Assembly: GCF_000235625.1 (NCBI RefSeq)
Contig: NZ_AGTR01000084.1
Location: 186,001 to 250,000, forward strand
From: Marinobacter manganoxydans MnI7-9
Lineage (GTDB): Bacteria; Pseudomonadota; Gammaproteobacteria; Pseudomonadales; Oleiphilaceae
DNA: 64,000 nucleotides
Direction: 5' to 3'
In this document: piece by piece, positions 18,357 through 27,898 of the stretch
How positions within the stretch are numbered: the stretch's first letter is position 1
Layout: each line of letters starts with the position of its first letter
Position numbers and translations under genes: made by a program
Notes under the pieces: generated by a model
What the model saw: the letters and a program-made list of their open reading frames with translations, nothing else
Told to the model about the DNA's origin: nothing
Database searches by the model: none

Positions 18357-19643
18357 TTGAACGAAACATCGCTCACCGCGCTGTTTATTCTCCTGGTTGG
18401 ACTGATCCTCCTTTCCGGTTTCTTCTCGAGCTCCGAGACGGGGATGATGTCGCTCAACCGATATCGTCTCAAACATATGGCCAAAACCGGCCATAAAGGT
18501 GCCAAGCGCGCCCAGGGCCTGCTGCAACGAACCGACCAGCTGATCGGCGTCATCCTGATCGGCAACAACTTCGTGAACATCTTCGCCTCTTCGATCGCCA
18601 CGGTTATCGCGATTCGGGTCTGGGGCGATGCCGGCATCGCGATTGCCACCATCCTGCTGACCATCGTGATCCTGATCTTCGCAGAAGTCACTCCGAAAAC
18701 CCTTGCAGCACTATTTCCCGAGAAAATTGCCTTCCCGGCCAGTTACATACTCGGTCCGCTGCTGAAAATCCTGTATCCGATTGTCTGGGCGGTGAACCTG
18801 TTCACCGGAGGCATACTGAAACTGCTGGGCGTTTCCGCCGCAGACGCTGCCAACGACCACCTCAGCCGGGAAGAACTGCGAACACTGGTGAATGAGGCAG
18901 GCGCCCTGATACCCGCCAAGCACAAGGACATGCTGGTCAGCATTCTGGACCTGGAAAAAGTGACCGTGAATGACATCATGGTGCCGAGAAACGAGGTAGT
19001 GGGTATCGACCTGGAAGACGACACCGACACCATTCTGCGCCAACTGCGCAGCAGCCAGCATACCCGGCTTCCGGTCTTCAAGGGCGACATCAATAACATT
19101 CAGGGCATACTGCACCTGCGCAGCGCTTCCAAACTGCTGCAACAGGAGGAAATCAACAAGGCCATGATCATGCAGCTTTGCCAGGAACCCTATTTCATTC
19201 CGGAAAGCACGCCCCTGAACACCCAACTGATCAACTTCCAGAAAGGTCGTCGACGGTTCGGCGTTGTTGTCGATGAATACGGCGACGTTCTTGGCCTCGC
19301 GACACTGGAAGACATACTTGAAGAGATCGTCGGCGACTTTACGACGGACTATGCCGCCACCAGCCCGGACATCATTCCGCAGGACAACGGCACGTTCATT
19401 ATTGATGGCACTTCCGCCGTTCGAACCATCAACAAGACCCTGGGCTGGAAGCTCCCTACCGATGGCCCTAAAACCCTTAACGGCCTGATTACCGAAACCC
19501 TGGAGAACATCCCCGACACCAACGTCTGCCTGAAAGTGGACGGCCATCGGGTAGAAGTGCTGCAGATCAAGGACAATGTCGTGAAAGCAGCCATTGTGCA
19601 CCCGAAAAAACGCAAAAAACGTTCTCTGTCACTGAAACAGTAA
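18357..19643 (+). CDS. CNNM/CorB-type transporter (DUF21-CBS-CorC_HlyC)
   Basis: 428 residues. The start is TTG 18357 with AAGGA eight bases upstream; the N-terminus MNETSLTALFILLVGLILLS aligns with E. coli YfjD/CorB. Order: DUF21 transmembrane domain with three helices (SGFFSSSETGMMSLNRYRL near residue 25, GNNFVNIFAS near 70), two CBS domains (about 200-330, with IMVPRNEVVGID), and a C-terminal CorC_HlyC domain. CNNM/CorB proteins export or regulate Mg2+ and bind ATP in the CBS pair. Inner membrane. Substrate here is inferred from the family. Confidence 0.9.
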   Translation: MNETSLTALFILLVGLILLSGFFSSSETGMMSLNRYRLKHMAKTGHKGAKRAQGLLQRTDQLIGVILIGNNFVNIFASSIATVIAIRVWGDAGIAIATILLTIVILIFAEVTPKTLAALFPEKIAFPASYILGPLLKILYPIVWAVNLFTGGILKLLGVSAADAANDHLSREELRTLVNEAGALIPAKHKDMLVSILDLEKVTVNDIMVPRNEVVGIDLEDDTDTILRQLRSSQHTRLPVFKGDINNIQGILHLRSASKLLQQEEINKAMIMQLCQEPYFIPESTPLNTQLINFQKGRRRFGVVVDEYGDVLGLATLEDILEEIVGDFTTDYAATSPDIIPQDNGTFIIDGTSAVRTINKTLGWKLPTDGPKTLNGLITETLENIPDTNVCLKVDGHRVEVLQIKDNVVKAAIVHPKKRKKRSLSLKQ

Positions 19644-19800
19644 AACCCGGACACCTCCTCCCTATGGCGCTATAGACCCTTCGGTTATAGCGTCTCCCGT
19701 TCTTGAAAGATCAAAATTTAACCGCCAGCTTGACCCCCGGTGATCCCCCACCAACACTGAAGGAGCGTGCGATACAAAAACAATCACAAGGAATACGTCC

Positions 19801-20403
19801 ATGAGTCTGACACACACGTTTGGCCTGCTCGCCCATCCCGACCAGGAGTGGGAGGCGATCCGCAATGAATCCGAGACTGTCACAAGACTGTACGCCGGCC
19901 ACATTCTGCTGCTGGCATTGATCCCTGCGGTTGCCGGCTTCATCGGAACAACCCAGGTAGGCTGGCAAATTGGTGATGGCCAGATCACCAAGCTGTCGGT
20001 AACGAGCGCACTCCAGCTTTCCACACTTTTCTACGCGGCCATGCTTGCCGGCATTTTTATACTCGGCAAGTTCATTGATTTTTTCGCCGCAACGTATGAT
20101 GCGGTAGAACGGACGCCCAGAGGCGTTGCTCTGGCGGCGTACACGGCAACCCCGATTTTCCTGATTGGCGTAATCGCCGCGTATCCGAACATATGGGTGA
20201 ATATGCTGGCAGGCCTGGTGGCGGTTGCCTACGCGGTCTACCTGCTTTACGAAGGGCTACCGATTCTGATGAGGATCCCGGCGGACAAGGGGTTCATGTT
20301 CGCTTCTGCAGTCCTGACGGTTGGCCTGGTTATGTTCGTTGCCCTGCTCGCCATCAGTGTTGTTATCTGGAGCATGGGCATAGGCCCGGTTTACGTGAAC
20401 TGA
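19801..20403 (+). CDS. Yip1-family inner-membrane protein
   Basis: 200 residues with five or so hydrophobic helices and a short soluble N-terminus (FGLLAHPDQEWEAIR, the usual opening of bacterial Yip1-domain proteins). AAGGA lies before ATG 19801. The function of bacterial Yip1 proteins is unknown; they are small polytopic membrane proteins. Single-gene unit closed by a strong terminator. The gap before it holds a weak 7-bp inverted repeat at 19668-19692. Confidence 0.75.
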   Translation: MSLTHTFGLLAHPDQEWEAIRNESETVTRLYAGHILLLALIPAVAGFIGTTQVGWQIGDGQITKLSVTSALQLSTLFYAAMLAGIFILGKFIDFFAATYDAVERTPRGVALAAYTATPIFLIGVIAAYPNIWVNMLAGLVAVAYAVYLLYEGLPILMRIPADKGFMFASAVLTVGLVMFVALLAISVVIWSMGIGPVYVN

Positions 20404-20433
20404 CCGCAAATTATCTTGCAAGTCAGTAATCTG

Positions 20434-20468
20434 CACGAGGGTGCCTGTTGGGCACCCCGTGTTTTTTT
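20434..20468 (+). terminator. Rho-independent terminator after the Yip1 gene
   Basis: Stem of CACG + GGGTGCC pairing with GGCACCC + CGTG, small loop, then a run of seven T. It begins 30 bases after the stop codon. Confidence 0.92.
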
Positions 20469-20598
20469 GAATTTGCTCCCACGTTAGCGTTTGGTCATGT
20501 TAACTTTGGGCAAAATGCGGTAAATTTAACCAATAACGAGAATCCAAGGATTTCAAGCTCGGTCATGTATCCGGTTGAGGCGTAAACAGGAGTCTGCC

Positions 20599-22824
20599 AT
20601 GAACAAGCAGTCCGGCATACATTACCTCCGCGAACACAGGGAAGCCGGAAGTAACAGACCGGTTCCTGCGGAGGTCACCCGCATCCGGGACACGGTTGTC
20701 GCCGGGCTCGGTGATTTGCTGCAGGGCGCCTTCGACGCCGTCGACGATTCGCTGTTCGAGCTGGCCAATAATGCCCGCAGCAACAACGAACAGAACCGGT
20801 ACTTCGAGGCGATGCGTGAAATTCGCATCAAGCGTAAGGGTGTCGAGCGGCATTTCCAGAACACCGTTGCCCAATATTTTGCCACCCCCCCTCACACCGG
20901 ACCGCTTCAGGAAGAACAGCTGAGCAAGCAGGCCAGCGCCGACACTCTTGCCCTGGTCGGCAATGACGACCTTGAGGAGCAGGTTGCCCTCAACGCCATG
21001 ATCACCAAGGCAAAGGCGCACTTTCAGGGCCCACTGCTGCAACTCCAGACCCGTTTCAGTCAGGTGTACCCGGAAGCCACCGACGAATCACCGGTCAATC
21101 CGATGGCACCGGAACACCTTTGCAGTGCGTTCACAGAGGCAATACAGGCCCTTGAGATCCAGATCCGTGAGCGCCTGATCCTGCTCAAGCAGTTTGACCG
21201 CTATGTTGTGTCCAACCTCGGCATGCTGCTGGACGAAGCCAACCGCATACTGATCCAGGCCGGGATCATTCCGAACTTCCGTTATCACGGCAAATCCGGT
21301 CAGCAGCATGAGGCCTCCAGTCCCCAGTCGGCAGAGGCGCCAAAACAGGAAAGCGCGCCGGACGCTTCCGCGGCAGAACGGGCCGGCCAGGCCGCCAGCA
21401 GCAGCGCGGTTTTCGAACAGATCCGACAGATGCTGGCGCTGCAACGGGCCAATGCGGGCATACCTCCCCGTGCCTCGGACCCGAATGTCCGGGTCGTGGG
21501 TGACTCCGAGCTGGCAAGCCTTCTCAATTCATTGCCGCTTTCAGCCCCCCGGCAGGACCAGGGCAACCTGAGCGCCGGCGAACCTGTCAGCGTTGATCTC
21601 CGTCAGCTGGTACAACAGCTCCTTTCCCAGACCGATACCGGGGATGGTCGAAAACCGGCGCTTAACGAGGTCGATGAAGACCTCATTAACCTGGTTTCCA
21701 TGCTGTTTGAATTCATTCTTGACGACTACAACCTGTCAGCTCCGGTTCAGGTGTTGATAAGCAGGCTGCAGATTCCGATCCTGAAAGTGGTTATCCGGGA
21801 CAAGAGTTTCTTCAGCCAGGCTACGCACCCGGCCAGACGTCTCCTGAACTCCCTGGCGAGAGCAGGCATTGGCTGGAGTAGCAGCGACGAGAAAACCAAG
21901 GACAAACTCTACGGACAGATTCACAACATTGTGCAAAGGATTCTCAACGAATTTGACGGTGATGTTTCGCTTTTTGAAACCCTCAATCAGGAATTCGAAC
22001 AGTTCCTTGAACGGGAGAACCGAAAGGCGTCTCTGGTTGAGCAGAGAACCCGTGAATCCGAGCGGGGTCGGATCAAGTCCCAGACGGCTCAACAAACCGT
22101 CGACAATCTTCTTAAACAGAAGGTGTCCCGTTACAAACTGCCGGAGTCCATCCATGACATCCTGATGAATGGCTGGAGCCGCGTGATGTTTCTTGCCTAT
22201 CTCAGGGATGACGTGGAGCATCGGTGGAATGCCACGGTGAAGGTCGTCGATGATCTGATCTGGTGTCTTCACCCCCATCAGGAAGATGACGAAAGAGACC
22301 AGTGGGTGCGGGTCGTGCCTGGCCTGCTGAAATCACTGCGGTCAGGACTTGAAGAGGTCTCCTATAACTCATCGAGACTCGATGAAATGATGGGCCAGCT
22401 CAAGCATCAGCTGGCAGAGGCATTCCGGACCAATGCTGCCATCGAAGCACTACAGGATTCTCCTGAAGAGCCGGCGGAAGAGGAAATCGCGACCGTTCAC
22501 CAGACGGCCGTTGAGCGCCAGCAGGAACTGGAAGACGCTGCAATCTCGGAATATGTTGCCCAGATTGACGGTATCGAGATTGGTAACTGGGTCGAGTTTC
22601 GACTGGTCAATGGTGCAAACTTCCGCTGCAAGCTGTCCGCCATCATTGATGAAGCAGATTGCTTTGTCTTTGTGAACCGGATGGGGCTGAAAGTGATTGA
22701 GAAAACCCGGGTTGAACTGGCCCATGAAATGCGCCGTGGCCGGCTGACCCTGCTTGAGCAGGGCGCATTGATTGATCGGGCCCTGGATGCGGTTGTCGGC
22801 ACCCTCCGGAGCAAGACCGCCTGA
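20599..22824 (+). CDS. DUF1631 family protein
   Basis: 741 residues from ATG 20599 (MNKQSGIHYL), preceded by AGGAG; an upstream TTG at 20575 is possible but unneeded. Large, mostly helical cytosolic protein with long charged stretches; residues about 235-270 are a low-complexity Ser/Ala/Gln linker. The conserved DUF1631 regions follow (LVSMLFEFILDDYNLSAPVQ, SRLQIPILKVVIRDKSFF, HPARRLLNSLA). The last ~90 residues (GNWVEFRLVNG and onward) look like a small beta-barrel, somewhat PilZ-like. No biochemical function is established. It abuts the TonB-like gene by 5 bases, so they are probably co-expressed. Confidence 0.82.
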   Translation: MNKQSGIHYLREHREAGSNRPVPAEVTRIRDTVVAGLGDLLQGAFDAVDDSLFELANNARSNNEQNRYFEAMREIRIKRKGVERHFQNTVAQYFATPPHTGPLQEEQLSKQASADTLALVGNDDLEEQVALNAMITKAKAHFQGPLLQLQTRFSQVYPEATDESPVNPMAPEHLCSAFTEAIQALEIQIRERLILLKQFDRYVVSNLGMLLDEANRILIQAGIIPNFRYHGKSGQQHEASSPQSAEAPKQESAPDASAAERAGQAASSSAVFEQIRQMLALQRANAGIPPRASDPNVRVVGDSELASLLNSLPLSAPRQDQGNLSAGEPVSVDLRQLVQQLLSQTDTGDGRKPALNEVDEDLINLVSMLFEFILDDYNLSAPVQVLISRLQIPILKVVIRDKSFFSQATHPARRLLNSLARAGIGWSSSDEKTKDKLYGQIHNIVQRILNEFDGDVSLFETLNQEFEQFLERENRKASLVEQRTRESERGRIKSQTAQQTVDNLLKQKVSRYKLPESIHDILMNGWSRVMFLAYLRDDVEHRWNATVKVVDDLIWCLHPHQEDDERDQWVRVVPGLLKSLRSGLEEVSYNSSRLDEMMGQLKHQLAEAFRTNAAIEALQDSPEEPAEEEIATVHQTAVERQQELEDAAISEYVAQIDGIEIGNWVEFRLVNGANFRCKLSAIIDEADCFVFVNRMGLKVIEKTRVELAHEMRRGRLTLLEQGALIDRALDAVVGTLRSKTA

Positions 22825-22829
22825 CGCCA

Positions 22830-23582
22830 ATGCCTGAAAAAAGCAGTCCCAATGCCCTGCCGGCTGCCTACCGGCTTGGGCTTGCCTTGTCTCTGGCTCT
22901 TTTCCTACACACGCTCCTGCTTTCAGGCATCTCCTCGCCCAAGGAAGAACCAACGGTCACGCACAGGGAGAGTGTAAGGTTTGAGCTGGTAGCCCCGGGC
23001 ACTCTTAGAACGGTTGCCGACCCGTCAGCTGACCTCAGTCCTCGTCGGGATGCACCACGGGTAACGCCGTTTGAGATTGATCCTCCTGAGCCGGAACCCC
23101 TCTCCAAACCGGAGGTTGTGACATCCCGCGAGCCGCAAACCCCCGCCCCGACAAAGGCAACAAATACCAGCGTCCCCCGGAGCGAAGCCGCACAGTCAAG
23201 CGCCAGCTCTGCTGCCGGAGAAGAACCCGAACAGCTCCCTGAAAAAACGGAGGAGAGCATTACGAGGGTTACGGAGTCACCGGGCGAGCTCGACCCCTAT
23301 GTGGTCAAACTGGCCGTCCATCTGGCCCATCAACTTGAAGAACTGAGAGTGCCGGCCATGAGGAGCCTCACTGACACGGTCGCTATGGAAGTCGAACTGC
23401 AGTTGCTTGGAAATGGCGCCCTGACCCGGGCAAGGGTTCTGAAATCAACAGGAATCAAGCCAATCGATGAAGCTGCATATCGGGCTGCGCTGGCGGCTAG
23501 CCCCTACCCTCAGCCACCGAAGGATAGCGGGAGCGCGAACCGCTTCGAGGTGGAACTGTTGTTCACCCCGAAACGGCTCTGA
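22830..23582 (+). CDS. TonB C-terminal domain protein
   Basis: 250 residues. One N-terminal signal-anchor helix (about 12-30), a long Pro/Glu/Ser-rich periplasmic spacer (about 40-150), and a C-terminal TonB-like domain (about 155-250) with the typical LKSTGIKPIDEAAYRAALAAS pattern shortened here. Such proteins transduce proton-motive energy to outer-membrane receptors, but no exbB/exbD or receptor gene lies near it. It follows the DUF1631 gene after 5 bases and converges on grxD. The TonB fold is clear; its partner is not. Confidence 0.78.
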   Translation: MPEKSSPNALPAAYRLGLALSLALFLHTLLLSGISSPKEEPTVTHRESVRFELVAPGTLRTVADPSADLSPRRDAPRVTPFEIDPPEPEPLSKPEVVTSREPQTPAPTKATNTSVPRSEAAQSSASSAAGEEPEQLPEKTEESITRVTESPGELDPYVVKLAVHLAHQLEELRVPAMRSLTDTVAMEVELQLLGNGALTRARVLKSTGIKPIDEAAYRAALAASPYPQPPKDSGSANRFEVELLFTPKRL

Positions 23583-23592
23583 GCTGCAGTGA

Positions 23593-23919
23593 TCAGGCTT
23601 CTGCCTGCTTCGCCGCCTCTTTGACAAGTTTGGCCAGCTCACCGCTCTCGGACATTTCGAGAACAATGTCACATCCGCCAACGAGCTCACCATTGATGTA
23701 CAGCTGGGGATACGTGGGCCAGCTGGAGTAAACCTTCAGGGCTTCACGAAGCTCCTGGTTATCCAGAATATTGACGAAGGCAAAGCGTTCGCCGCAGGCC
23801 ATTACCGCCTGTACGGTTTTGGCCGAGAAGCCACACTGGGGTGCCTGTGGGCTGCCCTTCATGTACAGGATGATCGGATTCTCTTCAAGCTGGCTCTTAA
23901 TGGTTTCATTGATATCCAT
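23593..23919 (-). CDS. grxD: Monothiol glutaredoxin (Grx4 type)
   Basis: 108 residues from ATG 23919 (MDINETIKSQ); the ATG at 23925 sits only one base after the AGGTG, so 23919 is better spaced. Contains the monothiol motif CGFS after MKGSPQAPQ and WPTYPQLYINGELVGGCDIV, the glutathione-binding cis-Pro region. Grx4 binds and delivers [2Fe-2S] clusters, often with BolA. Divergent from argF. Confidence 0.95.
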   Translation of the reverse strand: MDINETIKSQLEENPIILYMKGSPQAPQCGFSAKTVQAVMACGERFAFVNILDNQELREALKVYSSWPTYPQLYINGELVGGCDIVLEMSESGELAKLVKEAAKQAEA

Positions 23920-23972
23920 GAACATTCACCTCTGTTGGAACAGTCTTGCCACACGGCAATTTTCTTGACGCT

Positions 23973-24002
23973 ATTGTACACGGGTGCCGAACACCTCACC
24001 AA
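23973..24002 (-). promoter_or_regulatory. Possible grxD promoter
   Basis: Minus-strand TACAAT (23973-23978) with TTGGTG 18 bases upstream (23997-24002). The -10 is good, the -35 poor. The rest of the 230-base grxD-argF gap shows no clear operator. Confidence 0.4.
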
Positions 24003-24157
24003 ACACCTTGATTTGACCTCGAGCAACACCGGCAGTTCCAGCCCGGCCACAGCGTTGTCATACCTGCTCCGAAGGGCTAGACTTGATGCCCCATTTTTTC
24101 AGCCAACGTTCAGGCAATCCCGCCAGCAGCGGGGTTCGGTGAGATAAGGGCCATTGC

Positions 24158-25072
24158 ATGGCGGCACGACATTTTCTGACATTGAATGACATGACAACCA
24201 ACGAGCTGGAAAGCCTGGTTGATCATGCCACAGCATTGCGCAACGAGTGGCGGCAAGGGAAGGTTCGGGACTCCCTCAAGAACCGTGTCCTTGCGATGAT
24301 CTTCGAAAAATCATCAACGCGAACCCGGGTTTCTTTTGAAGCCGGCATGACCCAGCTCGGCGGCTCCGCAATGTTCCTGTCGCCACGGGATACCCAGCTT
24401 GGCCGGGGCGAGCCGATAGAAGACTCGGCTATCGTTATCTCCAGCATGGTTGATGCGGTGATGATCCGCACCTTTGCCCATGAAACCGTGGAGCGCTTCG
24501 CGGCTGCATCACGGGTGCCGGTGATCAATGCGCTGACCGATGACTTTCACCCATGCCAATTGCTGGCCGATATGCAAACATTCCGGGAACACCGCGGCAG
24601 TATTCGCGGCGCTACCGTTGCCTGGATCGGCGATGGCAACAACATGTGCCACTCCTACATCAATGCCGCCGCACAGTTCGATTTCAACCTGAACATCGCC
24701 TGTCCTGAGGGCTACGAGCCGGCAGAATCAATGCTCAAGGGCCACGAAGACCGGGTCAAGGTGTTCCGGGAGCCGGCCGAGGCGGCCCGAAACGCCCAGC
24801 TCCTGGTGACCGACGTCTGGGCTTCCATGGGCCAGGAAGACGAGCAGAAAGCCCGTGAAAGGGCGTTCAGTGGCTATCAGATCAATCCCGGGCTGCTCTC
24901 TGTGGCCGATAAGGATGTGCTGTTCATGCATTGCCTCCCGGCTCACCGTGGTGAGGAAATATCGGCGGACATGATGGAGCATCCTGCCTCCGTGGTCTGG
25001 GACGAGGCCGAGAACCGCCTGCACGCCCAGAAGGCACTGCTCGAATTTCTCATCCTGAACCGGCTGGACTGA
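24158..25072 (+). CDS. argF: Ornithine carbamoyltransferase
   Basis: 304 residues, the length of the Pseudomonas anabolic enzyme. Joins ornithine and carbamoyl phosphate to citrulline in arginine synthesis. [13 protein letters not shown] holds the carbamoyl-phosphate site, [11 protein letters not shown] is present, and the ornithine-binding [10 protein letters not shown] lies near residue 263. Followed after 4 bases by an ABC ATPase gene. Confidence 0.97.
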   Translation: MAARHFLTLNDMTTNELESLVDHATALRNEWRQGKVRDSLKNRVLAMIFEKSSTRTRVSFEAGMTQLGGSAMFLSPRDTQLGRGEPIEDSAIVISSMVDAVMIRTFAHETVERFAAASRVPVINALTDDFHPCQLLADMQTFREHRGSIRGATVAWIGDGNNMCHSYINAAAQFDFNLNIACPEGYEPAESMLKGHEDRVKVFREPAEAARNAQLLVTDVWASMGQEDEQKARERAFSGYQINPGLLSVADKDVLFMHCLPAHRGEEISADMMEHPASVVWDEAENRLHAQKALLEFLILNRLD

Positions 25073-25076
25073 TTCC

Positions 25077-26150
25077 ATGAGCACAACCGCACAATCTCCG
25101 GCAGACTGGCTGCTCGAGGTCAATAACCTGTCCTGCGGCTACGGCGGGGATTCTGTGGTCAAGGATGTCAGCTTTGCCCTGAGCCATGGCGACATCGGCT
25201 GCCTGCTTGGCCCGAGCGGCTGCGGCAAAAGTACCATACTGCGCGCCCTCGCCGGTTTTCTTCCACTGAGTGGTGGCGAGATTTCGCTGCAGTCCCAGGC
25301 CATCAGCCTGCCCGGACGCACCCTGCCCCCGGAAAAGCGTCGGATCGGCATGGTGTTCCAGGATTACGCCCTGTTTCCGCACCTGACTATCGCTGACAAC
25401 GTGGGGTTCGGTCTGCGGAATCTGAACAAGGCAGAGAAACGGCAGAAGGTCATGGAACTACTGAATGTCGTGCATCTGCAGGATCTGGCCGACAACTATC
25501 CCCATGAACTGTCTGGCGGCCAGCAGCAGCGCGTTGCCCTGGCCCGCGCCCTGGCACCCGAGCCCACGCTGATTTTGCTGGATGAGCCGTTTTCCAATCT
25601 GGACGCGGATCTGCGCCGTCGGCTGAGCCTGGATGTTCGCGAAATCCTGAAGACGCTCGGCATCAGCGCCATTCTGGTTACCCACGACCAGCAGGAAGCC
25701 TTCGCCATGTGCGATCAGGTCGCTGTGTTGCGGGACGGCAGGATCCAGCAGTGGGACGTGCCCTACAACCTCTACCATGAACCGGCAAATCGTTTCGTTG
25801 CCAGCTTCGTGGGTCAGGGCGGATTCGTCCCCGGCACCGCCCTGGGGCCGGATACTATTGAATCCGAGCTCGGCGTGATCCACGGCAACCGGGCCTACAA
25901 ATGGGAACCCGGCACCCTGGTAGACGTTCTGATCCGGCCCGATGACATCGTTCATGACCCCGACTCGGATCTGCAGCCCAAGGTGGTTGAGAAAACCTTT
26001 GCCGGCACTTCCACGCTCTACCGTTTCCGGTGTTCCGAAGACACAGAGTTCGAAGCCCTGTTCCGCAGTCACCTGGATTTCAACCTGGGTGAGCATGTGC
26101 CGGTGCGTGTCGAGGCGGATCACCTGATTGCCTTCGAACGCACCAGCTGA
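25077..26150 (+). CDS. ABC transporter ATPase, Fe3+ (FbpC)-like
   Basis: 357 residues. Walker [10 protein letters not shown] near residue 43, Q-loop [10 protein letters not shown], signature LSGGQQQR near 143, Walker B LILLDEP, and a C-terminal TOBE-like regulatory region (about 245-357). Best family match is the ferric-iron/spermidine importer ATPase group, with [19 protein letters not shown] typical of FbpC. No permease or binding protein gene is adjacent, so its transporter partners must be elsewhere. Likely translated with argF. Convergent with glpK at only 9 bases. Confidence 0.85.
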   Translation: MSTTAQSPADWLLEVNNLSCGYGGDSVVKDVSFALSHGDIGCLLGPSGCGKSTILRALAGFLPLSGGEISLQSQAISLPGRTLPPEKRRIGMVFQDYALFPHLTIADNVGFGLRNLNKAEKRQKVMELLNVVHLQDLADNYPHELSGGQQQRVALARALAPEPTLILLDEPFSNLDADLRRRLSLDVREILKTLGISAILVTHDQQEAFAMCDQVAVLRDGRIQQWDVPYNLYHEPANRFVASFVGQGGFVPGTALGPDTIESELGVIHGNRAYKWEPGTLVDVLIRPDDIVHDPDSDLQPKVVEKTFAGTSTLYRFRCSEDTEFEALFRSHLDFNLGEHVPVRVEADHLIAFERTS

Positions 26151-26159
26151 TTGAGAGAT

Positions 26160-27641
26160 TCAGTTGTTGCAGACGCGCTCGACAGCATCCAGCCAGCCAG
26201 CGTAGAGAGATTCTCGCAAAGCCGGGCGCATTTCCGGATGGAACTGCCGCTCGCATTCCCAGAGCGCGGAGATCTGCTCAAGGTTGTCAAAAATACCTGT
26301 CTGTAGTCCCGCAAGGTAGGCAGCTCCGAGAGCGGTTGTCTCTGTAACCCGGGGCCGGTCAACGGTGACATTCAGTATGTCGGCCAGGAACTTCATCACC
26401 CAGTCGTTCACCACCATACCGCCATCCACGCGCAGCGATTCAAGTCGGGCGCCGTCGTTCTGGATCGCCCGCACCAGGTCCTTGGTCTGATAGCAGACCG
26501 ACTGCAGGCCGGCGGTAACGATCTCGCCAATGCCCGTATCCCGCGTCAGGCCCATGATGGCGCCGCGAGCATGAGGATCCCAATGAGGGGCTCCCAGGCC
26601 GGTAAACGCCGGAACCAGGTAAACCGGATTGTCGACTCCGACCGCCTCCGCATGGGCGGAAGATTCATTGGCGTGGGCAATCAGCTTGAGCCCGTCCCTC
26701 AACCACTGCATGGCAGCACCGGCAACAAAAATACTTCCTTCTACCGCGTAACAGGGCTTGCCGTTTAGCCGATAGGCCATGGTGGTCAGCAACCGATTTT
26801 CGGACCGAACGGCCTTATCGCCCGTATTGAGCATGAGAAAACAGCCGGTGCCGTAAGTGCTCTTGGCCATGCCCGGGTAAAAGCAGGCCTGCCCCACGAG
26901 AGCCGCGTGCTGATCCCCTGCAATGCCGGCAATCATAACTGGCGCGCCCAACCACTGTACTTCGGCGGTGCCATAGTCTGCGGCGCTATCGAGTACTTCC
27001 GGCAGCAAGGCCCGCGGCACGCGAAACAGGGCCAGAAGATCGTCGTCCCAGTCCTGCTTGTGAATATTGAAAAGAGCCGTTCTCGAGGCATTGGTGGCAT
27101 CGGTGCAGTGGGATTTTCCGTTCGTCAGGTTCCAGAGCAGCCAACTGTCCACCGTTCCAAAAGCCAGTGCACCGGATTCGGCCCGGGCGCGGGCGCCCTC
27201 CACGTTATCGAGAATCCAGGCTATCTTGGTGGCCGAAAAGTAGGGATCAATTAGCAGCCCGGTTCGTTCAACAACCGTGTCCTCATGGCCGTCTGATTTC
27301 AGCTTGGTACACCAGGACGCGGTTCGACGGTCCTGCCAGACAATAGCGTGGTAGATCGGCTCGCCGGTTGCCCGGTCCCAAATCACCGTGGTTTCCCGCT
27401 GATTGGTGATACCAATACCCGCCAGCTCCGAGGCGTCGATACCCGCTTTGTCGAGCGCGCCGCGACACACCGCCAGAGTGCTGTCCCAGATTTCCCGAGC
27501 ATCGTGCTCCACCCAGCCATCTTTCGGGAAATACTGGTGAAATTCCTGCTGATCGGTTGCAACGCTGTTGCCCGTTTGATCAAAAACAATAGCACGGGAA
27601 CTGGTTGTGCCCTGGTCGATGGCAAGCAGATAACGGGTCAT
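26160..27641 (-). CDS. glpK: Glycerol kinase
   Basis: 493 residues, full length. Phosphorylates glycerol to glycerol-3-phosphate. FGGY-family motifs: [16 protein letters not shown] at the N-terminus, [22 protein letters not shown], and the C-terminal [19 protein letters not shown]. No glpF or glpD in the window. Single-gene unit. Confidence 0.97.
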   Translation of the reverse strand: MTRYLLAIDQGTTSSRAIVFDQTGNSVATDQQEFHQYFPKDGWVEHDAREIWDSTLAVCRGALDKAGIDASELAGIGITNQRETTVIWDRATGEPIYHAIVWQDRRTASWCTKLKSDGHEDTVVERTGLLIDPYFSATKIAWILDNVEGARARAESGALAFGTVDSWLLWNLTNGKSHCTDATNASRTALFNIHKQDWDDDLLALFRVPRALLPEVLDSAADYGTAEVQWLGAPVMIAGIAGDQHAALVGQACFYPGMAKSTYGTGCFLMLNTGDKAVRSENRLLTTMAYRLNGKPCYAVEGSIFVAGAAMQWLRDGLKLIAHANESSAHAEAVGVDNPVYLVPAFTGLGAPHWDPHARGAIMGLTRDTGIGEIVTAGLQSVCYQTKDLVRAIQNDGARLESLRVDGGMVVNDWVMKFLADILNVTVDRPRVTETTALGAAYLAGLQTGIFDNLEQISALWECERQFHPEMRPALRESLYAGWLDAVERVCNN

Positions 27642-27724
27642 GGACGGCCTCCTTTTGTTTCCCGGAATTCTAACAGCAGAGCAGACGGGAAAGGGTGACC
27701 GATATGGAATTTGGGAGCAGGCAT

Positions 27725-27750
27725 AAAAAAAGGGCCGGAAAACCGGCCCT
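27725..27750 (-). terminator. Rho-independent terminator, downstream of the two-component operon
   Basis: Stem AGGGCCGG/CCGGCCCT with a short AAAA loop; on the minus strand it is followed by seven T. It lies about 150 bases after the sensor kinase stop and before glpK, both on the minus strand. Confidence 0.88.
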
Positions 27751-27898
27751 CAAATGACGAATGAAACAAGGAAAGTTCGTAAGAACTACAACCTCAAAAG
27801 TCATCCCTTACGCTTTGCAGTATTGACCGGCCCGCCAAAAACTTCAGTAGTGCTTGTGTAGCTGCTTTGTTACATCAGGTGAGGCGATGGGGTCTGGC

